This document shows positions 1 to 6,207 of a stretch of 10,276 bases of DNA, in pieces. Source of the DNA: an uncultured Prevotella sp. Its GTDB lineage: Bacteria > Bacteroidota > Bacteroidia > Bacteroidales > Bacteroidaceae. A program made the position numbers and the translations under genes. Within the stretch, counting starts at the first letter, position 1. Every line of letters begins with the position of its first letter. The notes under the pieces were generated by a model that was not told where the DNA came from, ran no database searches, and saw only the letters and a program-made list of their open reading frames with translations. Where the stretch lies: assembly GCA_937880835.1 (NCBI GenBank), contig CALGRN010000302.1:1-10276 (forward strand). Reading direction: 5' to 3'.

Positions 1-23
1 ATAGCTTTTGCTTTATGAAACAA

Positions 24-66
24 TAACTTTCAGAGTGCAAAAGGATAACTTTTGCGATGCTGTTTG
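24..66 (+). repeat. Dispersed repeat, copy A
   Basis: These 43 bases align without gaps to 3898-3940, with 38 identical positions by hand count. The core at 37-55 is a small palindrome: GCAAAAG and CTTTTGC arms around a 5-base loop, able to form a hairpin in RNA or single-stranded DNA. The similarity appears to continue upstream only weakly. The two copies are in the same orientation and flank the two secreted-protein genes. It resembles intergenic REP-like or MITE-like repeats; which of these it is cannot be told from two copies. Confidence 0.7.
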
Positions 67-204
67 TGAACCGCATGAAATCAGTTGATTATTAATTGGC
101 AAGTAATATTCATATTTTATATAATAAGATATGAATATAAATCTCATAATTAACGCAGTCTTTGTAAAAAAAATACCTGTGAATTAAAAAAAACTTTTAT
201 TTAT

Positions 205-234
205 TTTGGAGTTCGATATTTATTTGTACCTTTG
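205..234 (+). promoter_or_regulatory. Bacteroidetes sigma-70 type promoter
   Basis: A TTTG box at 205-208 and a TAccTTTG box at 227-234 are separated by 18 bases, close to the Bacteroidetes -33/-7 consensus (TTTG, 19-21 bases, TAnnTTTG). Transcription would start near 240, giving a leader of about 50 bases for the secreted protein gene at 290. Confidence 0.75.
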
Positions 235-289
235 CGACCAAAATTAAAAAGAGAGTTTTAAATAATTAATAAATTTATAAAATCAGATT

Positions 290-1417
290 ATGAGAAAATT
301 ATTACTTTTACAATTCCTTGTAATGTTTGCATTAACTTCTTATGCACAAGAAATCATTTTAGAAACTCCTGCCGGTACTCTTAAAACATATAATAGAGTA
401 GGAAAAACTTACAATATCAAGACCGGTGAAACAGAAGACATGGTTGCTAAAACGATGAATGTAGTATATGCAGAAGATAACAAAACAGTTTATATTCAAG
501 ATCCGGTATCAGGTGTTCTTACCGGTGCATGGATAAAAGGAACTATAAATGGAACAACCATTACCGTTCCTACGGGACAATCAGTTTATTATATGGCTGA
601 GTATAATATGTATTTGAAAGTGTGTATCATGAACAAAGTTCCTGATGGCAAATTGGATTTCTTTGTAGATGAAACAGTGGAAAATTATACTTATACCATA
701 GACGGAGACAATTTGAAGTTGAATAATACAAGTACCGACGGCTCAATAATATTGGGAATAGCCGGCGAAATACCGGGAATCAGTGTCGCATGGGGTGGTA
801 CCGGTGACTTCGACGTAGTTTATACGCCTCTTGAAGAAGTAGCTACCACTATGCCGGAAGGAGTAACTCCGACAGACTATAATATGACTGCAAGCAACGG
901 AGATAGTAATTTTGATGGTGTAGTAAAGGTTGCGCGCGTTGGCAACGACGTATATTTTCAAGGTGTTTATACCTTGTTTCCACAGGGTGTAATAAAAGGT
1001 ACGATTGACGATAAAGGTATTGTAACTTTCAAGAAAGGTCAATTCATGGGTACGGTTTTTGTATTCCAGATGTACTTGGTAGGAAGTATGGAAAATCTGA
1101 CAGGAGACTATGACAAGAAAAATATTACTGACGTAGTGTTCAAATATGATGAAACTGCTAATCGTTATGAGCTTCAAACGCCTTCAATGATATTTAATGA
1201 CAACGCTGAAACATTGTCACCATTAGACTTCTATACAAGCTGCGTGTTGACTAATGAGACTTCAAATGTGATTGCACCGGAAACAGAACGTCCTTCTAAA
1301 ATAAGCTATTATGATTTGAGCGGACGTGAGATTTCAAAACCAAATTCAGGCGTAGTAATACGTAAGATAGAGTTTGATAACGGCAAGGTTGAGACTTCTA
1401 AGATAGTAATTAAATAA
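290..1417 (+). CDS. Secreted two-repeat protein with T9SS-like C-terminal module
   Basis: A 375-residue exported protein of unknown function. Residues 1-20 are a clear signal peptide (basic start, Leu/Phe-rich core, SYAQ end), so cleavage probably follows Ala19. The body consists of two related beta-rich repeats, roughly residues 53-145 and 209-297. Both share the order VY(I/F)Q, then (W/V)IKGTI, then a PTGQ or KKGQ turn, then (N/Q)MYL, then a (F/Y)xxDET segment, which points to an internal duplication. Residues 338-375 (YYDLSGR, ending SKIVIK) resemble C-terminal sorting modules of the type IX secretion system, so outer-membrane passage and surface or extracellular location are inferred. No catalytic motif is recognised. 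It is monocistronic, with its own promoter and a downstream hairpin. The convergent neighbour carries a similar C-terminal module. The start is the only ATG that keeps the signal peptide intact. Confidence 0.85.
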   Translation: MRKLLLLQFLVMFALTSYAQEIILETPAGTLKTYNRVGKTYNIKTGETEDMVAKTMNVVYAEDNKTVYIQDPVSGVLTGAWIKGTINGTTITVPTGQSVYYMAEYNMYLKVCIMNKVPDGKLDFFVDETVENYTYTIDGDNLKLNNTSTDGSIILGIAGEIPGISVAWGGTGDFDVVYTPLEEVATTMPEGVTPTDYNMTASNGDSNFDGVVKVARVGNDVYFQGVYTLFPQGVIKGTIDDKGIVTFKKGQFMGTVFVFQMYLVGSMENLTGDYDKKNITDVVFKYDETANRYELQTPSMIFNDNAETLSPLDFYTSCVLTNETSNVIAPETERPSKISYYDLSGREISKPNSGVVIRKIEFDNGKVETSKIVIK

Positions 1418-1512
1418 TTACCTTTCAGCATTTTCCTTATAGACTGTTTCGATATTATTAAAATCAGGTAATAGTTCTTGCGGGAATTTGTTTGATATGA
1501 AACCTTATTTTG

Positions 1513-1545
1513 GCAGGTGTCTTATTGTAAGATACCTGCTTTTTT
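1513..1545 (+). terminator. Rho-independent terminator
   Basis: GCAGGT-G-TCTTA and TAAGA-T-ACCTGC form a 12-position stem (one G-T wobble, 1519 with 1533) around a 3-base loop at 1525-1527, followed directly by six T (1540-1545). This is a textbook intrinsic terminator for the plus-strand secreted-protein gene, about 95 bases past its stop codon. Confidence 0.85.
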
Positions 1546-1652
1546 GTATTTCTGTTATTTCATATTTTATGAAATTGTACGCCTTATATTTGTTTTGTAA
1601 ATTCAGAACGGATACAACTGTTATTCGTTATGTCGAAAATAATAATTTTAAA

Positions 1653-1690
1653 TTGCCGACACAAGGTATAAATCAACCTTGTATCGGCAA
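1653..1690 (-). terminator. Hairpin, likely terminator of the Omp28-like gene
   Basis: Arms 1653-1667 and 1676-1690 pair at 14 of 15 positions (one C/A mismatch, 1660 with 1683) around an 8-base loop. On the minus strand the stem is followed by a T-rich stretch (TTTAAAATTATTATTTT), so it most likely ends transcription of the minus-strand gene whose stop lies at 1745. On the plus strand it is followed by TCTTTTC and could act as a back-up terminator. Confidence 0.7.
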
Positions 1691-1744
1691 TCTTTTCATT
1701 AAATATAGTGTTCTTTTTATTAAGGTTCTTTATTTCCTTCGGTA

Positions 1745-3223
1745 TCATCTCACGATTATTTTTGACGTATTAGAGCCGTTACGTTTGATATAGATACCTT
1801 TATGAAGTTCGGAAGCGTTGACGCGTTTTCCTGACAAATCGTAGTAGAAAATATTTCCTTCTTCCGTTGTAACGCTGTCTATTCCGGTTGATTCTTCTAA
1901 TGCTTCGGCTGCATTTTCAATGATTCCGGTCTTGATATTGATAAGAAGCGTTACTATACGTACATTCTCTTTCTTGTCAACTGACTTCGGAAGAGTAAGA
2001 TTATAAACGTGATTGTATCTCTCTCCTGCAACTATTTGAGAAGGAACGCTTTCCTGTTGTCCGTAAGCAGAAGGCTGAATGTCTCTCGCAACATCGTTAT
2101 ATATCATGGAAACAGACTCTGGTTTGTCTTCCCAACCGCCCATTTTACCATTTCCTCCACCTGCATAATAGTTTGATTGGGTATAAGGTCCGACTTTATC
2201 TTCCAACACAACGTAAGCTATACGGTATCGGGGAGCATTGAAATCGTATGCAAATCTTGTCACTGTTGAAACCTTAATAGTTCCGTCTTCGTTCTCAGTG
2301 CGTGTGGCTTTTATGTCTGCATTACATTCGGCAACTTCTCTTTTCCAAGCATATTCAAGTCGTCCCGGACTTATTGCACTTTCATAATATGTATCTCTGT
2401 CTATCTTGCAAGACGGTGCAGACGTCAGATCTTTCAATATGGAAGAATAGTTTCCGCTTACAGCCATAGCATCGCTGGTATGCATGGCTATACCTATAAA
2501 GCTGTCAGGATATTTTTCTTCCATCACTTCAAATGCCACAATACCTCTCGGACACCACCCGCACCATGTTCCTGTACGTTTCTCTACGACCATAGTACGT
2601 TGATAAGCCATGCCTTGATATAACGTAATGACATCGAAATCAACTGTCGAATTGTCATCATAAATATCACTTACGCCATTTACTTTCTCAGCTTTCAGAT
2701 TGAAATTATTTAACTGTGCATTCTTAATTCCGGGTATCTTGAACGTGAAACTCTCTTGTTTCCCTGATTCAAGATTAGTTGTTTTCTCATAAGTACCGGT
2801 AGTTCCGTCTCCATTAGTCCATCTAAGCACATAAGAAGTTACAGGTTTTTGTCTTACATTTGTAACCGATCCCGATATTTTTATATCTTCTCCTGCATTA
2901 ACGTTTTCAGGGAATTCTATATCTGAAAGTTTAATATCGTTCTCCTGTATGTCCGTTCCTTGACCTTCCATTATAATGCGCATGTGCTTTTTAGGAAAAC
3001 GTTCATTGACTCGGGAATATTGCAAATCGTTGCCGTTGCCGGTATTTTTCAAACTTCTTGTTACATTTTTGCCGGATGTGCATACCGTTGCCGAAATTCC
3101 ATTCTGATTTTCTACGCTTTCAATTTGTTCTGTCGGCAGATACTCTTCCTTTTGTGCATATGCGCTTGACGTTAGAAACAGACACATTGCAACACAAAAT
3201 AAATAACGTGATTTTCTTCTCAT
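1745..3223 (-). CDS. Omp28-like secreted protein with thioredoxin-type CGWC motif
   Basis: A 492-residue exported protein. Residues 1-24 are a signal peptide (MRRKSR, hydrophobic core, SSAYAQ end). Residues about 100-200 look like an Ig-like/CARDB-type beta domain (GEDIKISGSVTN, then a WTNGDGT turn). Residues about 205-350 match the Omp28-type thioredoxin-like domain of Bacteroidetes: TGTWCGWCPRG with Cys221 and Cys224 placed as in a thioredoxin CxxC active site, followed by a conserved Ser/Ala/Pro/Ser/Cys segment at 268-272. Residues 456-492 (FYYDLSGK, GIYIKR, SKIIVR) are a T9SS-like C-terminal sorting module. A role in disulfide or redox chemistry of surface proteins is inferred from the CxxC only; many family members have no tested function. 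The gene is monocistronic, with a strong upstream promoter (3372-3403), a leader of roughly 140 bases, and a terminator-like hairpin downstream. The start ATG is the first codon of the signal peptide. Confidence 0.85.
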   Translation of the reverse strand: MRRKSRYLFCVAMCLFLTSSAYAQKEEYLPTEQIESVENQNGISATVCTSGKNVTRSLKNTGNGNDLQYSRVNERFPKKHMRIIMEGQGTDIQENDIKLSDIEFPENVNAGEDIKISGSVTNVRQKPVTSYVLRWTNGDGTTGTYEKTTNLESGKQESFTFKIPGIKNAQLNNFNLKAEKVNGVSDIYDDNSTVDFDVITLYQGMAYQRTMVVEKRTGTWCGWCPRGIVAFEVMEEKYPDSFIGIAMHTSDAMAVSGNYSSILKDLTSAPSCKIDRDTYYESAISPGRLEYAWKREVAECNADIKATRTENEDGTIKVSTVTRFAYDFNAPRYRIAYVVLEDKVGPYTQSNYYAGGGNGKMGGWEDKPESVSMIYNDVARDIQPSAYGQQESVPSQIVAGERYNHVYNLTLPKSVDKKENVRIVTLLINIKTGIIENAAEALEESTGIDSVTTEEGNIFYYDLSGKRVNASELHKGIYIKRNGSNTSKIIVR

Positions 3224-3371
3224 TTCTTTTTAATTTAATTAACAATCGGTTCTATTCATATAAAAGCAGAGCAAGCTCCGCCATGTTTTCATTTATTATT
3301 TACCATACGAATGTATTTCCAAATGGCAGAAAAAACGAATTACATTACGTTTTAAAAAATTTCCTCAGCTG

Positions 3372-3403
3372 CAAATATAACAAATTATATTCAAAAAAAC
3401 AAA
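3372..3403 (-). promoter_or_regulatory. Bacteroidetes sigma-70 type promoter for the Omp28-like gene
   Basis: Read on the minus strand, TTTG (3403-3400), 20 bases, then TAtaTTTG (3379-3372) match the Bacteroidetes -33/-7 consensus exactly. Transcription would start near 3365, leaving an untranslated leader of about 140 bases before the ATG at 3223. The leader is long for a simple leader, but no riboswitch fold was recognised in it. Confidence 0.75.
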
Positions 3404-3656
3404 AAAAGATATTTTTCTTTTCAAACACGTAATTAAAACAAAACATATCATATGACCGAAACTCTCAATAGATTTAAGTATAATCGTTCAAACTATACAT
3501 ACTATCAATTAGTATAAAACATGATTACGTTTTGTCGGAAAGAATATAATTATCTTTTAATGTTCTGATAATCGGTGCATTAAATGTCGGTTAAGAATAT
3601 TAATGATTTACTTGATTTTATGACAATCGAAATAGAATGTATTGCATATAAGTTTC

Positions 3657-3681
3657 GTACAGACAGAGCGTCTGTCCCTAC
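3657..3681. repeat. Small interrupted palindrome
   Basis: GTA-CA-GACAGA-GCG-TCTGTC-CC-TAC: six-base inner arms and three-base outer arms are complementary around a 3-base centre, with two mismatched pairs between them. It may be a protein-binding site, a hairpin or one copy of a dispersed palindromic repeat. It is not followed by a T run, so it does not look like a terminator. Confidence 0.45.
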
Positions 3682-3847
3682 ATATTGATTGCTCGTATGT
3701 ATGCATCCTATGCGTGCCCGTATCGCTTTATGCGTCTGCATCTATAACAATTTATGTATAAGATTATTGCTTTGGGACAAGCATTGGATATAATTCGTCG
3801 AACTCGTCTTATCTTACAAAAAATAAAAAGAATTGTCTTGCATTTCA

Positions 3848-3904
3848 AAAGTTATCCTTTTGCACGGCAATAGTTATTGTTTTGCATTGCAAAAGGATAA
3901 CTTT
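3848..3904. repeat. Perfect 17-bp inverted repeat
   Basis: Arm 3848-3864 (AAAGTTATCCTTTTGCA) is the exact reverse complement of 3888-3904, with a 23-base loop between. The right arm is the start of the dispersed repeat that follows at 3898-3940, so the left arm is an inverted partial copy of the same element. It could be a relic of a small mobile element or a REP-like pair. There is no T run right after the stem. Confidence 0.7.
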
Positions 3905-3940
3905 CAGAGAGCAAAAGGATAGCTTTCGCAACGCTGTTTG
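3898..3940 (+). repeat. Dispersed repeat, copy B
   Basis: This stretch matches 24-66 at 38 of 43 positions, in the same orientation. The unit GCAAAAGGATA(A/G)CTTTC occurs twice in tandem here (3889-3905 and 3911-3926), about 22 bases apart. The flanking sequence (GCAACGCTGTTTGCAACG) adds further self-complementary GCAA/TTGC words. Confidence 0.7.
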
Positions 3941-4083
3941 CAACGTCCTGATTATCAAAAAGTTGCGAAAGGCAATAAGAAAGAATGACAATTGATGTGT
4001 ATGACATGTTTCATTGATGTCTAAAATGAGATGTACGAGTATGAAAAAGATGTTGGCTGTGGCTTTTTATCAGTTTTTTTGAT

Positions 4084-4091
4084 TACTTTTG
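4084..4091 (+). promoter_or_regulatory. Possible -7 promoter element for yraN-birA
   Basis: TActTTTG fits the Bacteroidetes -7 element and lies 22 bases before the ATG at 4114. No good TTTG box is found 19-21 bases upstream; the nearest candidate is a TGTG at 4058-4061, 22 bases away. It is a plausible but weak promoter giving a very short leader. Confidence 0.4.
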
Positions 4092-4113
4092 CAATTAAAA
4101 TATTTACTCTTAT

Positions 4114-4479
4114 ATGGCAACACACAACGATTTGGGGCATTGGGGAGAGGATGTGGCAGCGCGCTATCTGGAAAGCAAAGGCTATTACATTCGCCACAGA
4201 GACTGGAAATATGGCAGGCGCGATTTGGATATAGTGGCAATCGATGAGATGCAGACTACCATCGTGATAGCAGAGGTTAAGACTCGCAGAAATGCGGATT
4301 TCATTGAGCCGGAGCAGGCAGTGACACCAGAGAAAATGCAAAATCTGATGATTGCTGCAAATGCTTATGTTAAGCAGCACAACGTTGTTGAAGATGTAAG
4401 ATTTGATATAATATCGGTCATAGGGACAAACGATGATGATGTGAAAATAAATCATATTGAAGACGCTTTCATTCCATAA
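4114..4479 (+). CDS. YraN/UPF0102 family nuclease-fold protein
   Basis: A 121-residue cytoplasmic protein of the YraN (UPF0102) family, which has the PD-(D/E)XK nuclease fold; its substrate is not established. Diagnostic parts are visible: an N-terminal HNDLGHWGEDVAARYLESKG helix (residues 4-23), then GRRDLDIVA (34-42), then IAEVKTRRN (52-60). Asp39, Glu54 and Lys56 are the likely catalytic D-ExK set. Where most relatives have GE(I/L)D, this protein has RDLD, so Asp37 takes the place of the usual Glu. The C-terminal half (P-E-K-M at 72-75 and the RFDIISV strand near 96-102) is also typical, and the length is normal for the family. The start is chosen because it begins just before the conserved helix. 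It is followed after 12 bases by birA, so the two are probably cotranscribed. Confidence 0.9.
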   Translation: MATHNDLGHWGEDVAARYLESKGYYIRHRDWKYGRRDLDIVAIDEMQTTIVIAEVKTRRNADFIEPEQAVTPEKMQNLMIAANAYVKQHNVVEDVRFDIISVIGTNDDDVKINHIEDAFIP

Positions 4480-4491
4480 GTGTGATATGAT

Positions 4492-5232
4492 ATGAGGAAA
4501 AGAATTATAAGAATAGGAGAGGCAGACTCTACAAACAGCTATCTGCGCAGATATAAGCAAGGTAAAGACGAGGAAATGACTGTCGTTATTGCCGACTTTC
4601 AGACAGGTGGCAGAGGGCAGGGCTGCAACAAATGGGAGAGCGAACGAGGCAGAAACCTGCTGTTTTCAATTCTTCTGCATCCTCACGGAGTGCCCGTAAA
4701 CCGTCAGTTTATTATCTCTGAGGCAGTGGCTCTGGCTGTTTCAGACACTCTGAGAAGTTATTCCGACGGAATAAAGGTGAAATGGCCTAACGACATATAT
4801 CATAATGACCGCAAGATATGCGGTATTCTCATAGAGAGCAACGTGTCTTCAAAAGGAATAGAAAACTGCATAATAGGCGTTGGGATAAACATTAATCAGC
4901 GTGAATTTAACAGCGATGCCCCTAATCCCGTTTCGCTTTTCAATATCATAGGAAGCGAAACTTCGCTGGATGAAGTGGCAGACAGGGTGCTGAGAAAGTT
5001 TGAACAGCGCATCGCGGAGATAGAAAATAACAGTTGGGACAAAATAAGAAACGACTATATGGAGTCACTCTACCGCAGAGAAGGTTTTCATACTTATCGT
5101 GACGGGAATGGAATATTCGATGCCGAAATAATCAATGTGGAAGATGACGGGCATATCACGATGCGCGACAGTTGCGGAAATGAACGAAGATATGCTTTCA
5201 AAGAAGTGGAGTTTATATTGCAGTCAGATTGA
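4492..5232 (+). CDS. birA: Biotin-[acetyl-CoA carboxylase] ligase, monofunctional
   Basis: A 246-residue biotin-protein ligase, which makes biotinyl-AMP from biotin and ATP and moves biotin to the lysine of a carrier protein such as the acetyl-CoA carboxylase BCCP subunit. Visible motifs: DSTNSY (12-17), the biotin/ATP loop GRGQGCNKWES (40-50), VKWPNDI (96-102), RKICGILIES (107-116) with Lys108 at the catalytic position, and IGVGININ (128-135). Residues about 203-245 form the small C-terminal SH3-like domain. The DNA-binding N-terminal domain of E. coli BirA is absent, so it is a class I enzyme that does not repress biotin genes itself. The loop is unusual: E. coli has GRGRRG, while here Gln43, Gly44 and Cys45 occupy the last three places. 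The start directly precedes the first conserved strand; the gene follows yraN by 12 bases. Confidence 0.93.
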   Translation: MRKRIIRIGEADSTNSYLRRYKQGKDEEMTVVIADFQTGGRGQGCNKWESERGRNLLFSILLHPHGVPVNRQFIISEAVALAVSDTLRSYSDGIKVKWPNDIYHNDRKICGILIESNVSSKGIENCIIGVGININQREFNSDAPNPVSLFNIIGSETSLDEVADRVLRKFEQRIAEIENNSWDKIRNDYMESLYRREGFHTYRDGNGIFDAEIINVEDDGHITMRDSCGNERRYAFKEVEFILQSD

Positions 5233-5408
5233 TTTAAAGCATATTGCTCGTTGGCATATCTATTTATATGAATAAGAACAAGGATAAAAAACAATGAAAG
5301 ATATTATACGTACAAGAAGAAATAAATATAAAATGTCCTGCTGAGAAAACAGATAAGGATGTTTTCGTATAATGTTACGGATTACTGAAATTTAAAAAAA
5401 TTACATAT
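5233..5408. other. Spacer between birA and pyrH
   Basis: This AT-rich 176-base spacer contains a weak 7-bp hairpin (5345-5351 with 5360-5366, 8-base loop) without a T run. No clear TAnnTTTG promoter box or terminator was found, so it is uncertain whether pyrH is cotranscribed with yraN-birA or has its own promoter. Confidence 0.5.
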
Positions 5409-6119
5409 ATGGCAAAGTATAACAGAATTCTTTTGAAGCTCAGCGGAGAGAGTTTGATGGGCAAACAGAGTTTCGGAATAGACTCCGACAGGCTGAACGA
5501 CTATGCACAGCAAATAAAGCAGGTGCATGAAATGGGCGTGCAGATAGGCATCGTGATAGGCGGAGGAAATATTTTCAGAGGGCTTAGCGGTGCAAACAAA
5601 GGCTTCGACAGAGTAAAAGGCGACCAGATGGGAATGTGCGCTACGGTAATCAATTCGCTTGCTTTGAGTTCCGCACTCGGTGCAATCGGCGTAAAGACAA
5701 AGGTGCTTACGGCAATAAGAATGGAACCGATAGGCGAGTTTTACAGCAAGTGGAAGGCGATAGAAGCAATGGAGGCAGGATATGTATGCATATTTTCGGC
5801 AGGCACAGGTTCTCCGTATTTCACCACCGATACGGGTTCTTCGCTTCGCGGAATAGAAATAGAAGCCGACGTAATGTTGAAAGGAACACGAGTTGACGGA
5901 ATATATACTGCCGACCCGGAGAAAGACCCTGATGCGAAAAAATTCAACGAAATAACTTACGATGAGATTTATATGCGAGGATTGAAGGTAATGGATCTGA
6001 CGGCAACCACAATGTGCAAGGAAAACAATCTGCCCATATATGTGTTCAACATGGATGTGGTAGGCAACTTGAAAAAGGTTATGGAAGGCGAGGAAATAGG
6101 AACTCTCGTACATAATTGA
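5409..6119 (+). CDS. pyrH: UMP kinase
   Basis: A 236-residue uridylate kinase of the amino acid kinase fold. It phosphorylates UMP to UDP with ATP, an essential step of pyrimidine nucleotide synthesis in the cytoplasm. Visible motifs: the phosphate-binding KLSGE (10-14), IGGGNIFRG (50-58) with Arg57, the DRVKGDQMGM segment (67-76) that binds UMP, GTGSPYFTTDT (132-142), and the DGIYTADP segment (163-170) that binds the ATP base and phosphates. Its length and order are normal for bacterial enzymes, which are hexamers regulated by UTP and GTP; regulation of this one is not visible in the sequence. The start ATG gives the standard MAKYxRILLKLSGE beginning. A strong hairpin follows the stop. In many bacteria frr or tsf lies next to pyrH; here neither is in the window. 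Confidence 0.97.
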   Translation: MAKYNRILLKLSGESLMGKQSFGIDSDRLNDYAQQIKQVHEMGVQIGIVIGGGNIFRGLSGANKGFDRVKGDQMGMCATVINSLALSSALGAIGVKTKVLTAIRMEPIGEFYSKWKAIEAMEAGYVCIFSAGTGSPYFTTDTGSSLRGIEIEADVMLKGTRVDGIYTADPEKDPDAKKFNEITYDEIYMRGLKVMDLTATTMCKENNLPIYVFNMDVVGNLKKVMEGEEIGTLVHN

Positions 6120-6140
6120 GAACGATTATGCATGAAATGT

Positions 6141-6187
6141 TAAAGGCAGATAAGATGTAATAAATCGGAACATCTTATCTGCCTTTA
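6141..6187. terminator. Perfect 18-bp bidirectional hairpin terminator
   Basis: Arms 6141-6158 and 6170-6187 are exact reverse complements around an 11-base loop. The stem ends in CCTTTA on each strand but is not followed by a long T run on either. It lies 22 bases past the pyrH stop and just beyond the stop of the opposing DUF4834 gene, so it fits as a shared terminator of two convergent transcription units. Confidence 0.8.
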
Positions 6188-6207
6188 TCGCTTATAGGAT
6201 AATGTTT

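Larger units (their letters stand above)
1..289. other. Intergenic spacer with dispersed repeat and promoter
   Basis: No gene is seen here. The first 70 or so bases hold one copy of a repeat that recurs near 3898-3940. Bases 70-200 are AT-rich with no clear structure. A Bacteroidetes-type promoter sits at 205-234 and an A-rich untranslated leader of roughly 45-50 bases leads to the first gene. No Shine-Dalgarno site precedes the ATG at 290, which is normal for this phylum. Confidence 0.7.
1418..1744. other. Convergent intergenic spacer with two hairpins
   Basis: The spacer between the 3' ends of the two secreted-protein genes holds two strong hairpins (1513-1545 and 1653-1690), each described separately. 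A 101-codon open frame runs across them from 1488 into the antisense of the next gene. It is not credible as a gene because it contains both terminator-like stems and its protein is low in complexity. Confidence 0.7.
3224..4113. other. 890-base spacer without a gene
   Basis: No coding region is supported on either strand. Open frames here are short, AT-driven and lack recognisable protein features. The contents are the promoter and leader of the Omp28-like gene (3224-3403), an AT-rich featureless stretch (3404-3650), a small palindrome (3657-3681), a pyrimidine/purine-mixed stretch with no clear signal (3682-3840), an inverted and direct repeat cluster (3848-3940), and a likely promoter for the yraN gene (4084-4091). 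It separates accessory secreted-protein genes from core genes. Confidence 0.7.

Noticed and set aside
1488..1793. 101-codon open frame on + between the convergent genes
   Set aside because: It spans two terminator-like hairpins and runs into the antisense of the Omp28-like gene; the protein is aromatic-rich, low in complexity and has no recognisable family.
2960..3432. Open frames on + opposite the Omp28-like gene and its leader
   Set aside because: They are antisense to a well-supported signal-peptide gene and its promoter, with no family features.
3848..3940. CRISPR-like array
   Set aside because: There are too few units, no spacers of constant length and no cas genes; the pattern fits an inverted/tandem repeat cluster.
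4031..4234. 67-codon frame overlapping the yraN start
   Set aside because: It overlaps yraN in another frame, and the yraN frame carries the conserved family motifs.
5269..5298. Tiny frame of nine codons upstream of pyrH
   Set aside because: It is far too short, Lys/Asn-rich and without a promoter or conserved feature; a leader peptide cannot be supported.
5345..5366. Hairpin upstream of pyrH as an attenuator or birA terminator
   Set aside because: It has only 7 bp, AT-rich, with an 8-base loop and no T run, so it is too weak to call.
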